Origin: Yaniella halotolerans DSM 15476
GTDB lineage: Bacteria > Actinomycetota > Actinomycetes > Actinomycetales > Micrococcaceae
Direction: 5' to 3'
Length of the DNA: 64,000 nucleotides
Assembly (NCBI RefSeq): GCF_000420805.1
Contig: NZ_ATVQ01000001.1
Coordinates: 124,001 to 188,000 of the forward strand
Shown: positions 12,311-21,858 of the stretch, piece by piece
Layout of the letters: each line of letters begins with the position of its first letter
Position numbering within the stretch: position 1 is the first letter of the stretch
Notes under the pieces: generated by a model
Databases searched by the model: none
Told to the model about the DNA's origin: nothing
What the model saw: only the letters and a program-made list of their open reading frames with translations
Program-made: the position numbers and the translations under genes

Positions 12311-13939
12311 ATGTCGCAATCACCCATTGATGCCCTAGCAGAGCAGTACGCTACCCGGCTCGCCGATTTTCACCCGGTCGTTGCCTCCGAGCTGGGACTG
12401 ATCGAATACGCCGATCAGATGCCTGACTATTCGCAGGAAACGGCCGACGCGCTCGATGCTGTTCATGCCGATATCTTGACGAGGCTAGCAGATCTCGAGC
12501 CAGAAAATTCGACCGATCACACGACCAAAGCTGCGTTGTTAGAACGTTTGACCGTAGACCGTCAGCTGCACGCCACCGGCATAGTGGAGCTGAACAATAT
12601 TGCTTCTCCGGTCCAAGACATCCGTTCCACATTCGATCTCATGCCCACGGCAGCAGTCCAGGACTGGGAGAACATCGCCGTTCGCTTGGCACAGGTCGGC
12701 GATTCGTTATCGAGTTATCAACACCGCTTAGCAGCGGCCGCCGCGCAAGGACACTCCCCCGCTGCTCGTCAGGTCGATGCATGCATCGTTCAAGCACAGG
12801 CAGCAGCAGACGGATTCTTTACGGAATTTGTGCGTCTGGCTCCAAACGTTCCATCTTCACTTCGCACCGCGCTCGAGCGCGGTGCGACAGCGGCGGCACA
12901 AGCATATGCTGATTTTGCGCAGTATTTAGCCGATGACTTATACGGCCAGGCACACAACAAAGATGCCGTCGGGCAAAACTACTATCAACTGGCCTCCCAA
13001 CAGTTCCTGGGAACACACATTGATTTGGCTGAAACGTATCAGTGGGGCCTCGCGGAACTTGACCGGATCACTGCTGAACAAGCCGCCGTGGCCGAGAGGA
13101 TACAACCTGGTGCCAGCATTGATAAAGCACGTGCGCTATTATCGGCTGACCCGCAACGACAACTCCACGGCACCCAGGCGCTGCAAACATGGATGCAAGA
13201 GCTTTCCGATTCCACCATCGAGGATATGAAACAGCACTTCCATATCCCCTCGCCCATGGACAAAGTCGAAGCCATGATTGCACCAACCCAGGACGGGGGC
13301 ATCTATTACACCGGTCCCTCCGAGAATTTCACCCGTCCAGGACGGATGTGGTGGTCGGTGCCAGAAGGTGAAGATACTTTTACCACCTGGCAACAAACCA
13401 CCACGGTCTTTCACGAGGGCGTACCGGGACATCACTTACAGATTGCTACCACCATGATGAACGCCGAGCATCTAAATACTTGGCGTCGCAACTGGCTTTG
13501 GGTTTCCGGACACGGCGAAGGCTGGGCGCTCTACGCTGAAGACCTCATGCAAGAACTCGGCTACCTCAACGATCCAGGTGACTACTTGGGTATGTTGGAC
13601 GCCCAGCGGATGCGCGCAGCTCGTGTGGTGTTCGACATTGGTTTCCACTGTGGTTTTCTAGCCCCGCAAGTCTGGGGTGGCCATGTGTGGGATGTCGAAA
13701 CTGGCTACCGTTTCCTACAAGCCCATCTGAACGAAACCCCACAAGTCCTGGATTTTGAATTCACACGCTATTTGGGCTGGCCAGGTCAGGCCCCAAGCTA
13801 TGCGGTCGGCAAACGGATTTGGCAGACCATTCGTGCAGAAGACGAAAAACAACCGGGCTTCGATCTGAAAACATTCCATACCCGCGCCCTAGAAATCGGC
13901 TCGATGGGGTTGGACACACTACAGAAAGCACTTCGATGA
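12311..13939 (+). CDS. DUF885 family zinc-metallopeptidase-like protein
   Basis: A 542-aa protein of the DUF885 family, related to zincin metallopeptidases. The diagnostic metal site HEGVPGHH is at residues 368-375 (the HExxxGHH variant of HExxH); the strongly conserved GEGWALYAE follows, and the C terminus has the family motif YLGWPGQAPSYAVGK. No signal peptide is visible, so it is likely cytoplasmic. Natural substrates of this family are poorly known; peptides are the usual guess. It sits between the carboxylase epsilon gene (45 bases upstream) and maf, which it overlaps by 4 bases. Confidence 0.88.
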   Translation: MSQSPIDALAEQYATRLADFHPVVASELGLIEYADQMPDYSQETADALDAVHADILTRLADLEPENSTDHTTKAALLERLTVDRQLHATGIVELNNIASPVQDIRSTFDLMPTAAVQDWENIAVRLAQVGDSLSSYQHRLAAAAAQGHSPAARQVDACIVQAQAAADGFFTEFVRLAPNVPSSLRTALERGATAAAQAYADFAQYLADDLYGQAHNKDAVGQNYYQLASQQFLGTHIDLAETYQWGLAELDRITAEQAAVAERIQPGASIDKARALLSADPQRQLHGTQALQTWMQELSDSTIEDMKQHFHIPSPMDKVEAMIAPTQDGGIYYTGPSENFTRPGRMWWSVPEGEDTFTTWQQTTTVFHEGVPGHHLQIATTMMNAEHLNTWRRNWLWVSGHGEGWALYAEDLMQELGYLNDPGDYLGMLDAQRMRAARVVFDIGFHCGFLAPQVWGGHVWDVETGYRFLQAHLNETPQVLDFEFTRYLGWPGQAPSYAVGKRIWQTIRAEDEKQPGFDLKTFHTRALEIGSMGLDTLQKALR

Positions 13940-14571
13940 GCGTCACTATTTTGCTGGGCTCTGCCTCGTCGGCTCGCGCTGCGATCTTGACCCGCGCTGG
14001 CATCCCCTTTACCCAACTCGCTGCAGACATTGATGAAGCAGCCCTGGTAACCGACATTCCGGAACCCCGAGTTCAGGCACAAGCGTTAGCCACCGCAAAA
14101 GCTCATGCTGTGGCAAACAAGCTTCTACACGACCCGCAACCCCACGAGCCCACCTATATCATCGCAGCCGATTCCGTCTTCGAGTTCGAGGGCCAAGCCT
14201 ATGGCAAACCCCAGCGTCCCGAAGTCGCAACCCAACGATGGCGCGCACAACGCGGTAAAACTGGCATGCTGCACAGCGGCCATACCGTCGTTGCCGTACT
14301 TGGCGGCCGCAAACAGCGCATTTTACAAGAAACGGTCAGTGCCACTGTTTCGTTCGCTGACGTGACTGATTCGGTCATTGATGATTATGTCGCGACCGGT
14401 GAGCCGCTGTTTGTTGCCGGAGGGTTCACCCTTGAAGGCCACGGCGCCACGATGATAACGGGCGTAGATGGCGACCCGAATGCTGTTCTCGGGTTATCCC
14501 TGCGGGCGGTGCGCGAAATGCTGGATCGCCTCGGTGTCTCTATGACCGCCCTCTGGATTGCTACCGAATAA
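13936..14571 (+). CDS. maf: Maf family nucleotide pyrophosphatase
   Basis: Maf proteins hydrolyse non-canonical or methylated nucleoside triphosphates to monophosphates, keeping them out of DNA and RNA. The 211-aa product begins [18 protein letters not shown], matching the family S-x-S-x-R-x-x-L substrate loop, and has the conserved AADSVFEF and [14 protein letters not shown] segments. An open frame extends further upstream, but the ATG at 13936 lies at the correct distance from the substrate loop and overlaps the previous stop by 4 bases. Maf next to acyl-CoA carboxylase genes is a recurring actinobacterial arrangement. Confidence 0.92.
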   Translation: MSVTILLGSASSARAAILTRAGIPFTQLAADIDEAALVTDIPEPRVQAQALATAKAHAVANKLLHDPQPHEPTYIIAADSVFEFEGQAYGKPQRPEVATQRWRAQRGKTGMLHSGHTVVAVLGGRKQRILQETVSATVSFADVTDSVIDDYVATGEPLFVAGGFTLEGHGATMITGVDGDPNAVLGLSLRAVREMLDRLGVSMTALWIATE

Positions 14572-14741
14572 ACCACATTTTTGTAGGTTTCCTACAACAT
14601 ATAGGGCGGATTGGCGGCGCACGGTGCGTCCTTCTGTATGTTTCCCACGGATTCGTCCTAAGCTGCTTTAGATGGCTTCGATTAGAATGGCCTCGTCGAC
14701 TGTCATTCGGGTCAGCATCCCAACCAAGGAGAATAGTTTCT

Positions 14742-16583
14742 ATGTCCATGACCACTGCGTCATCCTCGATGGTCTACCGGTCGTTTTCGAAGGTATTGGT
14801 CGCCAATCGAGGTGAAATCGCGGTCCGCATTATCCGAGCCGCGCAAGATGAGGGGCTCGAAGCAGTCGCCATCTATGCGAATCCGGACCGTGAGGCGATG
14901 CACGTGCGCTTGGCTGATCACGCATTCTCCCTGAACGGTGACACAGTTGCCGATACCTATCTGTCAGTCGATAAAGTACTCCGCGCTGCTAAGGACGCGG
15001 ACGCTGATGCCATTCATCCCGGATATGGCTTCCTGGCAGAAAACGCCGAGTTTGCACAAGCTGTTATCGATGCGGGTATCGTCTGGATTGGGCCCCCTCC
15101 CGCTGCAATCCATGCACTGGGCGACAAAGTGGCTGCCCGCCACATTGCCCACAAGGTTGGCGCTCCCCTAGCACCCGGGACCCCGGACCCCGTCGAGTCG
15201 TCTCAAGATGTCATCGACTTTGCCGATGAGTTTGGGCTGCCGCTGGCGATCAAAGCCGCACATGGCGGAGGCGGCCGCGGCATCAAGGTCGTTCGCCAAC
15301 GGTCCGAAATTCCAGATGCTTATGATTCCGCCGTCCGTGAGGCCACCGCAGCATTCGGGCGAGGCGAGTGCTTCGTCGAGCGCTTCCTGGACGCTCCACG
15401 ACATCTTGAGACGCAATGCCTCGCGGATCAAGCCGGGAACGTCGTCGTGGTCTCCACCCGAGACTGCTCATTGCAGCGGCGCAACCAGAAGCTGGTTGAA
15501 GAAGCTCCTGCCCCGTTTCTCACCGAAGACCAAGAACAACAGCTCTACGATGCCTCCGTGGCCCTGCTTCAAGAAGCCGGTTACGTGGGTGCAGGAACCT
15601 GTGAGTTCTTGATCGGTCAAGATGGCACGATCTCCTTCTTAGAGGTGAACACTCGCCTGCAGGTCGAACACACGGTGTCCGAAGAAGTCACTGGTATTGA
15701 CCTCGTACGTGAACAGTTCCGGATTGCCCGCGGTGAGCTCCTGGGATACAAGCATCCAACAGTTGACGGACATTCCTTTGAGTTCCGTATTACTGCGGAG
15801 GATCCGGGCCAGAATTTCATGCCGGCCCCGGGAACCATCACGAAGATGCGTCTACCCGGTGGACCTGGTGTCCGTATTGACACCGGCATTGAAGAAGGCG
15901 AAACCATCTCCGGTGCCTTTGATTCGATGGTCGCCAAACTCATCGTCACCGGTAAGAACCGTAAGGAAGCTCTCCAACGTTCACACCGCGCATTAACAGA
16001 GATGCGCATTGCTGGACTCGCAACCGTACTACCCTTCCACCGCCGCGTCATCCAAGATCCCAATTTTGCACCAGAACTTGAGCAGCCGGGCCAGAGATTG
16101 CCTGCGGATGGTCCATTCACCGTGCATACGCGTTGGATCGAAACCGACTTTATTAATGATCTACAACCTCAGGTAACCCAACCGGCGATGGATGCAGAAG
16201 ATGAACAGCAACGTCGCGCGGTCACGGTTGAAGTCAACGGGAAACGTGTTGAGGTAACCTTGCCCGACTCGTTGGCCAGTATTTCAGCCGTTGAATCGAA
16301 GCCGAAACGTCGCCGTACGTCACGCAGCGCAACCGGTGCAAGCGGAGCGAACGCTGCCGGTGCTTCTGGTGATGTCGTGACTTCTCCGATGCAGGGCACG
16401 ATTGTAAAAATGGGCGCTGCAGTCGGTGACGAGGTTTCGGTCGGCGACCTCATCCTGGTGTTAGAAGCGATGAAGATGGAACAACCCATTACCGCACACA
16501 AAGCGGGCAAAATCACCGAGCTCACCGCCGAACCAGGTGCTACCGTCAACGCAGGAGCTGCTCTCGCCACCATCGAGGGGTAG
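14742..16583 (+). CDS. Acyl-CoA carboxylase alpha subunit (biotin carboxylase + biotin carboxyl carrier)
   Basis: Carboxylates its own biotin with bicarbonate and ATP, then presents it to the beta subunit at 10443. The 613-aa chain has a biotin carboxylase domain from about residue 17 ([17 protein letters not shown]), the glycine-rich ATP loop [12 protein letters not shown], catalytic [13 protein letters not shown] region, a low-complexity Ala/Ser linker (about 525-545), and a C-terminal biotinyl domain with EAMKMEQ, biotin lysine at 578. It has good spacing from a ribosome-binding site (AAGGAGA) before the ATG. It is separated from maf by 170 bases, so it may have its own promoter. Confidence 0.95.
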   Translation: MSMTTASSSMVYRSFSKVLVANRGEIAVRIIRAAQDEGLEAVAIYANPDREAMHVRLADHAFSLNGDTVADTYLSVDKVLRAAKDADADAIHPGYGFLAENAEFAQAVIDAGIVWIGPPPAAIHALGDKVAARHIAHKVGAPLAPGTPDPVESSQDVIDFADEFGLPLAIKAAHGGGGRGIKVVRQRSEIPDAYDSAVREATAAFGRGECFVERFLDAPRHLETQCLADQAGNVVVVSTRDCSLQRRNQKLVEEAPAPFLTEDQEQQLYDASVALLQEAGYVGAGTCEFLIGQDGTISFLEVNTRLQVEHTVSEEVTGIDLVREQFRIARGELLGYKHPTVDGHSFEFRITAEDPGQNFMPAPGTITKMRLPGGPGVRIDTGIEEGETISGAFDSMVAKLIVTGKNRKEALQRSHRALTEMRIAGLATVLPFHRRVIQDPNFAPELEQPGQRLPADGPFTVHTRWIETDFINDLQPQVTQPAMDAEDEQQRRAVTVEVNGKRVEVTLPDSLASISAVESKPKRRRTSRSATGASGANAAGASGDVVTSPMQGTIVKMGAAVGDEVSVGDLILVLEAMKMEQPITAHKAGKITELTAEPGATVNAGAALATIEG

Positions 16584-16598
16584 TAACGCACTCGCCTT

Positions 16599-16626
16599 TT
16601 GACGGCTAACTCATCCGACCTATACA
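16599..16626 (+). promoter_or_regulatory. Probable sigma70-type promoter for the MHS transporter gene
   Basis: A -35 box TTGACG (16599-16604) and -10 box TATACA (16621-16626) are spaced by 16 bases, just past the stop of the carboxylase alpha gene. Transcription would start near 16633 and produce an ~80-base leader that contains the palindrome at 16642-16680. Confidence 0.5.
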
Positions 16627-16641
16627 CTTAGGTTGTTTTTA

Positions 16642-16680
16642 CAGGTGACGTCCAGGTCACAATAAACCGGACGTCACCTG
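16642..16680. promoter_or_regulatory. 12-bp perfect inverted repeat in the transporter leader (operator or RNA hairpin)
   Basis: CAGGTGACGTCC at 16642-16653 is perfectly mirrored by GGACGTCACCTG at 16669-16680 around a 15-base spacer. Within the left part a second palindrome, GTGAC-gtccag-GTCAC, is nested. No T tract follows, so it is not a classical terminator. Its position between the predicted transcription start and the ribosome-binding site of the MHS transporter suggests a regulator-binding site or a structured leader. Confidence 0.5.
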
Positions 16681-16714
16681 CATTGTTTCCATAACCATCA
16701 GGAAAGTACTCTCG

Positions 16715-18127
16715 ATGTCAACGCAACCCACAGAGACTTCGCATGGTGTCAAGGATGAGGACCTGGGCGTAGCCCGGTGGAAAATCATCCTGGCCTCGGT
16801 AGTAGGCACCACCATCGAGTTTTATGACTTTTATATTTACGCTACGGCGGCCGTCTCGATCTTCCCCCTCATTTTCTTTCCGGGCGGGGATGCTCAAACC
16901 GCACTGCTAGCATCCATGGCTACCTTCGGTGCCGCCTTCGTCGCTCGACCGCTAGGCTCCGTAATCTTCGGACACATGGGCGACCGGATCGGCCGTAAAG
17001 CAACCCTTATCGGAGCGCTACTCACCATGGGTATCGCCACCTTTATTATTGGTCTTTTGCCCACGTACTTCCAGATCGGCCTCTGGGCCCCTGCGATGTT
17101 GACCATCATGCGCTTCTGCCAGGGGCTGGGCCTCGGCGGCGAATGGTCCGGTGCAGCTCTGCTGGTCACCGAAACCGCCAAACCAGGTAAACGCGCCTCA
17201 GCAGCCATGTGGCCCCAACTCGGTGCACCCTTCGGGTTCCTGTTGGCCAACGGCTTCTTCTTGATTCTCACACTGTCGTTTGGTTATGATTCCGCCGCGC
17301 ACGGCGCTGACCATGTGTTTATCGACTGGGTCTGGCGTGTACCGTTCTTAGCTTCCATCGTGATGGTCGCCATCGGCCTGTGGGTACGTCTAGCGCTGGA
17401 AGAAACTCCAGTGTTCAAACAAGCCATCGACAAAGACGAACGCGTAAAAGCACCTCTGAAAGACGTCTTTGCCAAAAACTGGTGGGAACTGATCTTAGGT
17501 ACCTTCATCATGTATGCGACCTACGTGCTGTTCTATCTCATGACCACGTGGGTGCTGTCCTACGCAATTGGATCTGCCGAGACCGGTGGTCTCGGGACTT
17601 CTTATAATGATTTCCTGGTCATCCAGTTGATCTCAATCCTCTTCTTTGCGGCCTTCGTTCCCGTTTCCGGTTTCCTTGCCGATAAATTTGGACGAAAACC
17701 GACCATGCTCGTCATTACCGGGCTGATGGTGGTATTTGGGCTGCTGTTCGGATGGTGGCTCAACGCGGATGTCATTATCAGCGATGACGGCACCATGAAC
17801 GCCACCCGAATGATCATCTTCATGATCGTGGGAATGTCCCTGATGGGTCTCACCTTTGGGCCAATGTCCGCCATTCTGCCTGAACTGTTCCCAACAGAAA
17901 CCCGGTATACCGGTTCCGGAATTGCCTACAACGTGTCCTCCATTTTGGGTGCAGCACTGACTCCGTTCATTGCAGCCTGGTTGATGGGTACCTTCGATGT
18001 TTCGTATGTAGGTTATTACCTAGCCGCAGCATCGGTCATTACCCTGATCTTCTTGGCCCTGAGCCCCGAAACAAAATACCGCTCACTGGCGAACTTCGAA
18101 GTCGATGAAGTCCACCGTCAGCGCTAG
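16715..18127 (+). CDS. MFS transporter, metabolite:H+ symporter (MHS) family
   Basis: A 470-aa, twelve-helix proton symporter of the MHS branch (relatives: ProP, ShiA, KgtP). The first helix motif TIEFYDFYIYATAA is diagnostic for this branch. The MFS loop 2-3 motif GHMGDRIGRK and the corresponding second-half motif GFLADKFGRKP are intact. GLGLGGEWSGAALL in helix 5 region also fits. Members carry organic acids, osmolytes or shikimate; the substrate is not evident. Transcribed from its own apparent promoter with a palindromic leader, and closed by a terminator at 18166. Confidence 0.92.
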   Translation: MSTQPTETSHGVKDEDLGVARWKIILASVVGTTIEFYDFYIYATAAVSIFPLIFFPGGDAQTALLASMATFGAAFVARPLGSVIFGHMGDRIGRKATLIGALLTMGIATFIIGLLPTYFQIGLWAPAMLTIMRFCQGLGLGGEWSGAALLVTETAKPGKRASAAMWPQLGAPFGFLLANGFFLILTLSFGYDSAAHGADHVFIDWVWRVPFLASIVMVAIGLWVRLALEETPVFKQAIDKDERVKAPLKDVFAKNWWELILGTFIMYATYVLFYLMTTWVLSYAIGSAETGGLGTSYNDFLVIQLISILFFAAFVPVSGFLADKFGRKPTMLVITGLMVVFGLLFGWWLNADVIISDDGTMNATRMIIFMIVGMSLMGLTFGPMSAILPELFPTETRYTGSGIAYNVSSILGAALTPFIAAWLMGTFDVSYVGYYLAAASVITLIFLALSPETKYRSLANFEVDEVHRQR

Positions 18128-18165
18128 AACAACAACGCACCGGGGATAAACTCTTCGATGCATAG

Positions 18166-18199
18166 AGGCCCGGACACTTCAAATGTGCCCGGGCCTTTT
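18166..18199. terminator. Rho-independent terminator between convergent genes
   Basis: AGGCCCGGACAC (18166-18177) pairs with GTGCCCGGGCCT (18185-18196) with one internal mismatch around a 7-base loop, followed by TTTT. It ends the MHS transporter transcript and may also slow transcription coming from the opposite acetoacetyl-CoA synthetase gene. Confidence 0.8.
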
Positions 18200-18246
18200 G
18201 CTGTCCTACTGGTTTGTCACGCATTCAGCGCTACAAAGAGTTGAGA

Positions 18247-20235
18247 CTATTGTTGCGAGTATTCTTGCGCATAGTCGAGGTACCACTGCAACACCGACGG
18301 ATCAGCTGCTGTCTCTTTCGAAACCTTTTGAGCCGCCATACCCTGCAGTACGCGTTTAACGGGAACTTCCATGAGCTTGCCAGTCTTCGTCATGGGCACA
18401 CCCGGTGCAATGATGATCTCATCGGGTACATACCGAGGAGACAATTCGGTTCGGATAGCTCGCACCACCTGGTCCTTGAGCTCCTCCGCGGCCATGTCTG
18501 GATCCGAGGGGACCACAAAGAGCGGCATATAATACTCGCCGTCCTCCAACTCAGCGCCGATAACCATGGACCCAGATACAGCGTCAAGAGCATCCACCAC
18601 TTGATAGAGGTCGCTAGAACCCATTCGGATGCCACCGCGGTTCAGCGTTGCATCGGAGCGCCCGTGGATAACAAACGACTGTCGTTCCGTTTGAGTTGCG
18701 AAGTCGCCGTGATACCAAATATGCGGATCCTCAGTGAAATAGGCTTCGCGATAACGCTCATCATCGTCGTCATTCCAAAAGTACAACGGCATCGTTGGCA
18801 TCGGCTTGGTGATGACGAGCTCGCCGACTTCATTGGTCACTGTTTTGCCAGCTTCATCGAAGACATCGGCGGCGACTCCCAATGCCGGCCCCATCAATTC
18901 GTTGACATACACCGGATCCATGGGGTTCGACCCGACAAATACCGAACACACGTCGGTCCCGCCAGAATCAGAACGCAACCGTAAATCCGACTTGACTGCG
19001 TCATAGACCCAGTGCCACGTGCGTGCTGGCAGAGGTGATGCAGAAACAAGTATGTCGGTCAGGTGTGAAAGGTCGTAGTCGTCTTGCGGCACGATACCGG
19101 CTTCCTGCACGCCGGTAAGGATGGCTGCCCCGCAGCCAAAGAGGGCAACCTGTTCTTTTTCCAGGATCTCAAATTGTCGCCCCGGTCCCCCAGCGAAGAC
19201 ACCACCCGAATAGGTGACGGATTTTGCCCCGGTAATCAATACCCCAACCAACATGTTCCACAGCATCCACGTGGTCGAGGTCGAAATATAGACGGCTTCG
19301 CCCCTCGGTACTTTGTAGTGCAGACCAAAGGACTTCGCGATTTCCAATACCGTGCCACCCTGACTTTGGACAATCCCCTTGGGGGTGCCAGTGGTCCCCG
19401 AGGAGTACAGCACCCAGAGCGGATGTGAAAAATCAACGCGATTGAATTCGGGTTGCTGACCATAAGCAACTATGTCACTGAGCACAGCGGTTTCAATGTT
19501 GTGCTGCGCAGCGATACTGTTGACGGTTTCTCGTGAACCAGTGTGGGTATTTTCGACCAGGACGTGATGAGTCACCGTATCGAGTTCAGTTAGCAGGTTA
19601 TCCAGGTCGTCAATTTGCTTACGAACTTTACCGCCGAGCTCGAGTCCGTCGATGGTCATGAGGACTTTGGGCTCGAGCTGTTTGAACCTCGTGACGATAC
19701 CAGGCACGCCGAAATCCACATTGACGACCGACCAAATAGCGCCAACCGCAGCGGTCCCCAGCAGCGCGACGATCGAGTGAGGAATGTTGGGCATCGCGCC
19801 AGCTACGACGTCACCTTCACGAACACCGATATTTCGAAGGTGGTCGGCAAACGCGCCCACCTGTTCGTTGAGTTGGTGCCACGTCAGTGTGGTCCGATTC
19901 AGTGATTCATCAAGACCAACGATGGCTTCTTGGTCGCCCATTGTCTCTGCGTGACGCAGGATGTTTTCAGCATAATTGACTTTAGCGCCTTCAGCCCAGC
20001 GTGCCTTTGGCATACGACCCTGAAGGATTGGACCAGTCGGCTTGTCGCCGATGATGTCAAAGTACTCCCAAATTTCGGCCCAGAAAACTTCCAGTTCCTC
20101 CACCGACCAAGTCCACAAATCGAGGTATGTTTCCATAGTCAGGTCATGCTTGGTATTCATGTCCTGCATGAACTGGTACATGGCTGTAGCCTGAATCTCT
20201 TCAGTATCTGGCTGCCACAGAATCTTTTCGCTCAA
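18247..20235 (-). CDS. Acetoacetate--CoA ligase
   Basis: Activates acetoacetate (or a similar short keto/hydroxy acid) to its CoA thioester with ATP, via an acyl-adenylate. The ~660-aa length, the N-terminal WTWSVEELEVFWAEIWEY segment and RMPKARWAEGAKVNYAEN are characteristic of the acetoacetyl-CoA synthetase subfamily rather than acetyl-CoA synthetase. The AMP-binding P-loop YSSGTTGTPKG and the C-terminal lysine motif TKTGKLMEVPVK are intact. I place the start at TTG 20235, which has GGGAGA upstream; the frame also allows TTG at 20247. The next upstream gene, lpdA-like, is about 100 bases away on the same strand. Confidence 0.88.
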   Translation of the reverse strand: MSEKILWQPDTEEIQATAMYQFMQDMNTKHDLTMETYLDLWTWSVEELEVFWAEIWEYFDIIGDKPTGPILQGRMPKARWAEGAKVNYAENILRHAETMGDQEAIVGLDESLNRTTLTWHQLNEQVGAFADHLRNIGVREGDVVAGAMPNIPHSIVALLGTAAVGAIWSVVNVDFGVPGIVTRFKQLEPKVLMTIDGLELGGKVRKQIDDLDNLLTELDTVTHHVLVENTHTGSRETVNSIAAQHNIETAVLSDIVAYGQQPEFNRVDFSHPLWVLYSSGTTGTPKGIVQSQGGTVLEIAKSFGLHYKVPRGEAVYISTSTTWMLWNMLVGVLITGAKSVTYSGGVFAGGPGRQFEILEKEQVALFGCGAAILTGVQEAGIVPQDDYDLSHLTDILVSASPLPARTWHWVYDAVKSDLRLRSDSGGTDVCSVFVGSNPMDPVYVNELMGPALGVAADVFDEAGKTVTNEVGELVITKPMPTMPLYFWNDDDDERYREAYFTEDPHIWYHGDFATQTERQSFVIHGRSDATLNRGGIRMGSSDLYQVVDALDAVSGSMVIGAELEDGEYYMPLFVVPSDPDMAAEELKDQVVRAIRTELSPRYVPDEIIIAPGVPMTKTGKLMEVPVKRVLQGMAAQKVSKETAADPSVLQWYLDYAQEYSQQ

Positions 20236-20352
20236 CGTGTCTCCCAACTGTGTTCTGGATGCTCGCCCTCTAAGTTAATGAGTACCAACTCAATGGGCAA
20301 GGCATCACAGATTCACAGTGTAGTAGAGATCACAAGCGTGTGCGCGGATTCG

Positions 20353-21759
20353 TTAGAACTCTTCCCGCCGATGCATCTGACGAGCAACTTCAGCGATCGT
20401 TCCGGTGAGCGAAGGATAGATGGTAAAAGTATCCGCTAGATCATCGACGTGTAGTTTATGCGTTACCGCTAGCGAGAGCGCATAGATCAGGTCAGAAGCC
20501 TGTGGTGCAACCACTACCCCACCAACGACGTGGCCAGACCCGCGGCGAGCAAAGATCTTGACGAACCCTTCATCAAGGTTCATCATTTTTGCTCGCGGAT
20601 TCGTCGCCATTGGGATCATGTACTCATCAACCTGGTACTCACCACTGGCAACCATCGCATCGGTGACACCGACCGTAGCGATCTCTGGTGACGTGAAAAT
20701 ATTCGACGCAACCCGATTGCTAGAGAACGGTTTGACGACGTCGCCAAGCAAGTGATTGACGGCGATCCGCCCCTGCATGGCCGCAACGGAGGCTAAGGCC
20801 AACCGACCAGTACAGTCACCCGCCGCGTAAATACCGGGCATAGAGGTGCGCGAGACAGCATCGATTTTAATATGACCGGACGCGGTGACGTCCACACCGA
20901 CGTCTTCCAGGCCAATGCCCTCGGTGTTCGGGATGCCTCCGACTGCTAGGAGACAGTGTGAACCTTCAACATAGCCGCCGCCAGACAACTCGACGCGCAC
21001 GCCGTCCTTAATGCGGGTCACCGATTGTGCACGAGTTCGTGAGATGACATTGACACCGGCGGCAGAAAATGATTCCTCGAGCACTTTGGCAGCATCCGGG
21101 TCTTCGCCTGGCAACAAGGTCTCACGGGACGAGACCAGTGTGACGTTTGAGCCCAGCAGCTGGTAGGCCGAGGCAAATTCCGCACCGGTAACACCTGAGC
21201 CGACAACCACGAGATGTTCTGGTAGCTCTTCCATTGAGTAGAGCTGTTTCCAGTTGAAAATCCGTTCGCCGTCGGGTTTCGCGGTATCCAGTTCACGGGG
21301 TGTGGCACCCGTGGCAATGAGCACAGCGTCGGAGGTTATTTCCTCGACTTTGCTATCCATCGTGGTGGCCTCAACAACATTTCGGTCAATGAGCTTGGCT
21401 TCGCCAATAACAATACGCACACCGTTAGCCTGTAACGCGTGGCGAATATCCTCGGACTGTTCTGTGGCCAGACGCAACAGCCGACGGTCAATGCGCTCTA
21501 TGTTCGAACGCACGGAGTCAGCGTCAAACTCCAACCCCAACGACGGCGCTCGTAAAACGCGCCTGCGTGAGTCTGCGGAAGCAATCAGCGTCTTGGAAGG
21601 TACCACGTCGGTTAGCACCGCGGAACCACCAATGCCGTTTCGTTCGATGATGGTGACGTCGGAGCCAAACTTCGAGGCGACGAGTGCAGCTTCATAACCG
21701 CCGGGGCCGCCGCCGATAATAGTGATGGAGGGACGAGGGACAATTTCTAAAGTGCTCAC
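20353..21759 (-). CDS. NAD(P)H-quinone dehydrogenase of the LpdA (dihydrolipoamide dehydrogenase-like) type
   Basis: A two-dinucleotide-binding-domain flavoprotein of the pyridine nucleotide-disulfide reductase family: FAD motif IIGGGPGGYEAA near residue 14, NAD(P)-binding VVGSGVTGAEFASAY, YAAGDCTG, and the C-terminal dimerisation domain. The redox-active CxxxxC of true lipoamide dehydrogenases is absent: the region reads GIGGSAVLTDVVPSKTL, with no cysteine. This matches mycobacterial LpdA (Rv3303c), a quinone reductase. The C-terminal His-Glu pair of lipoamide dehydrogenase is also absent. An upstream open frame exists, but GTG at 21759 places the FAD motif correctly. It is divergent from the purine nucleoside phosphorylase gene. 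Confidence 0.85.
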   Translation of the reverse strand: MSTLEIVPRPSITIIGGGPGGYEAALVASKFGSDVTIIERNGIGGSAVLTDVVPSKTLIASADSRRRVLRAPSLGLEFDADSVRSNIERIDRRLLRLATEQSEDIRHALQANGVRIVIGEAKLIDRNVVEATTMDSKVEEITSDAVLIATGATPRELDTAKPDGERIFNWKQLYSMEELPEHLVVVGSGVTGAEFASAYQLLGSNVTLVSSRETLLPGEDPDAAKVLEESFSAAGVNVISRTRAQSVTRIKDGVRVELSGGGYVEGSHCLLAVGGIPNTEGIGLEDVGVDVTASGHIKIDAVSRTSMPGIYAAGDCTGRLALASVAAMQGRIAVNHLLGDVVKPFSSNRVASNIFTSPEIATVGVTDAMVASGEYQVDEYMIPMATNPRAKMMNLDEGFVKIFARRGSGHVVGGVVVAPQASDLIYALSLAVTHKLHVDDLADTFTIYPSLTGTIAEVARQMHRREEF

Positions 21760-21858
21760 GCATCCATTGTGGTCTCTTTTGACTGAGAATGCACAATCCC
21801 TACGGCGTTTCGAGTTGTATTGCAAAACTCGTTGTCTCATGGCGATACAGTAGTGGCT

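Noticed and set aside
18214-18984. 256-codon plus-strand frame
   Set aside because: Antisense to the acetoacetyl-CoA synthetase gene; composition is typical of a shadow frame, with no domain.
21811-21831. CGAGTT-N8-AACTCG palindrome upstream of the PNP gene as an operator
   Set aside because: Six-bp arms with an 8-base gap in a short divergent region are easily found by chance; no promoter boxes support it.
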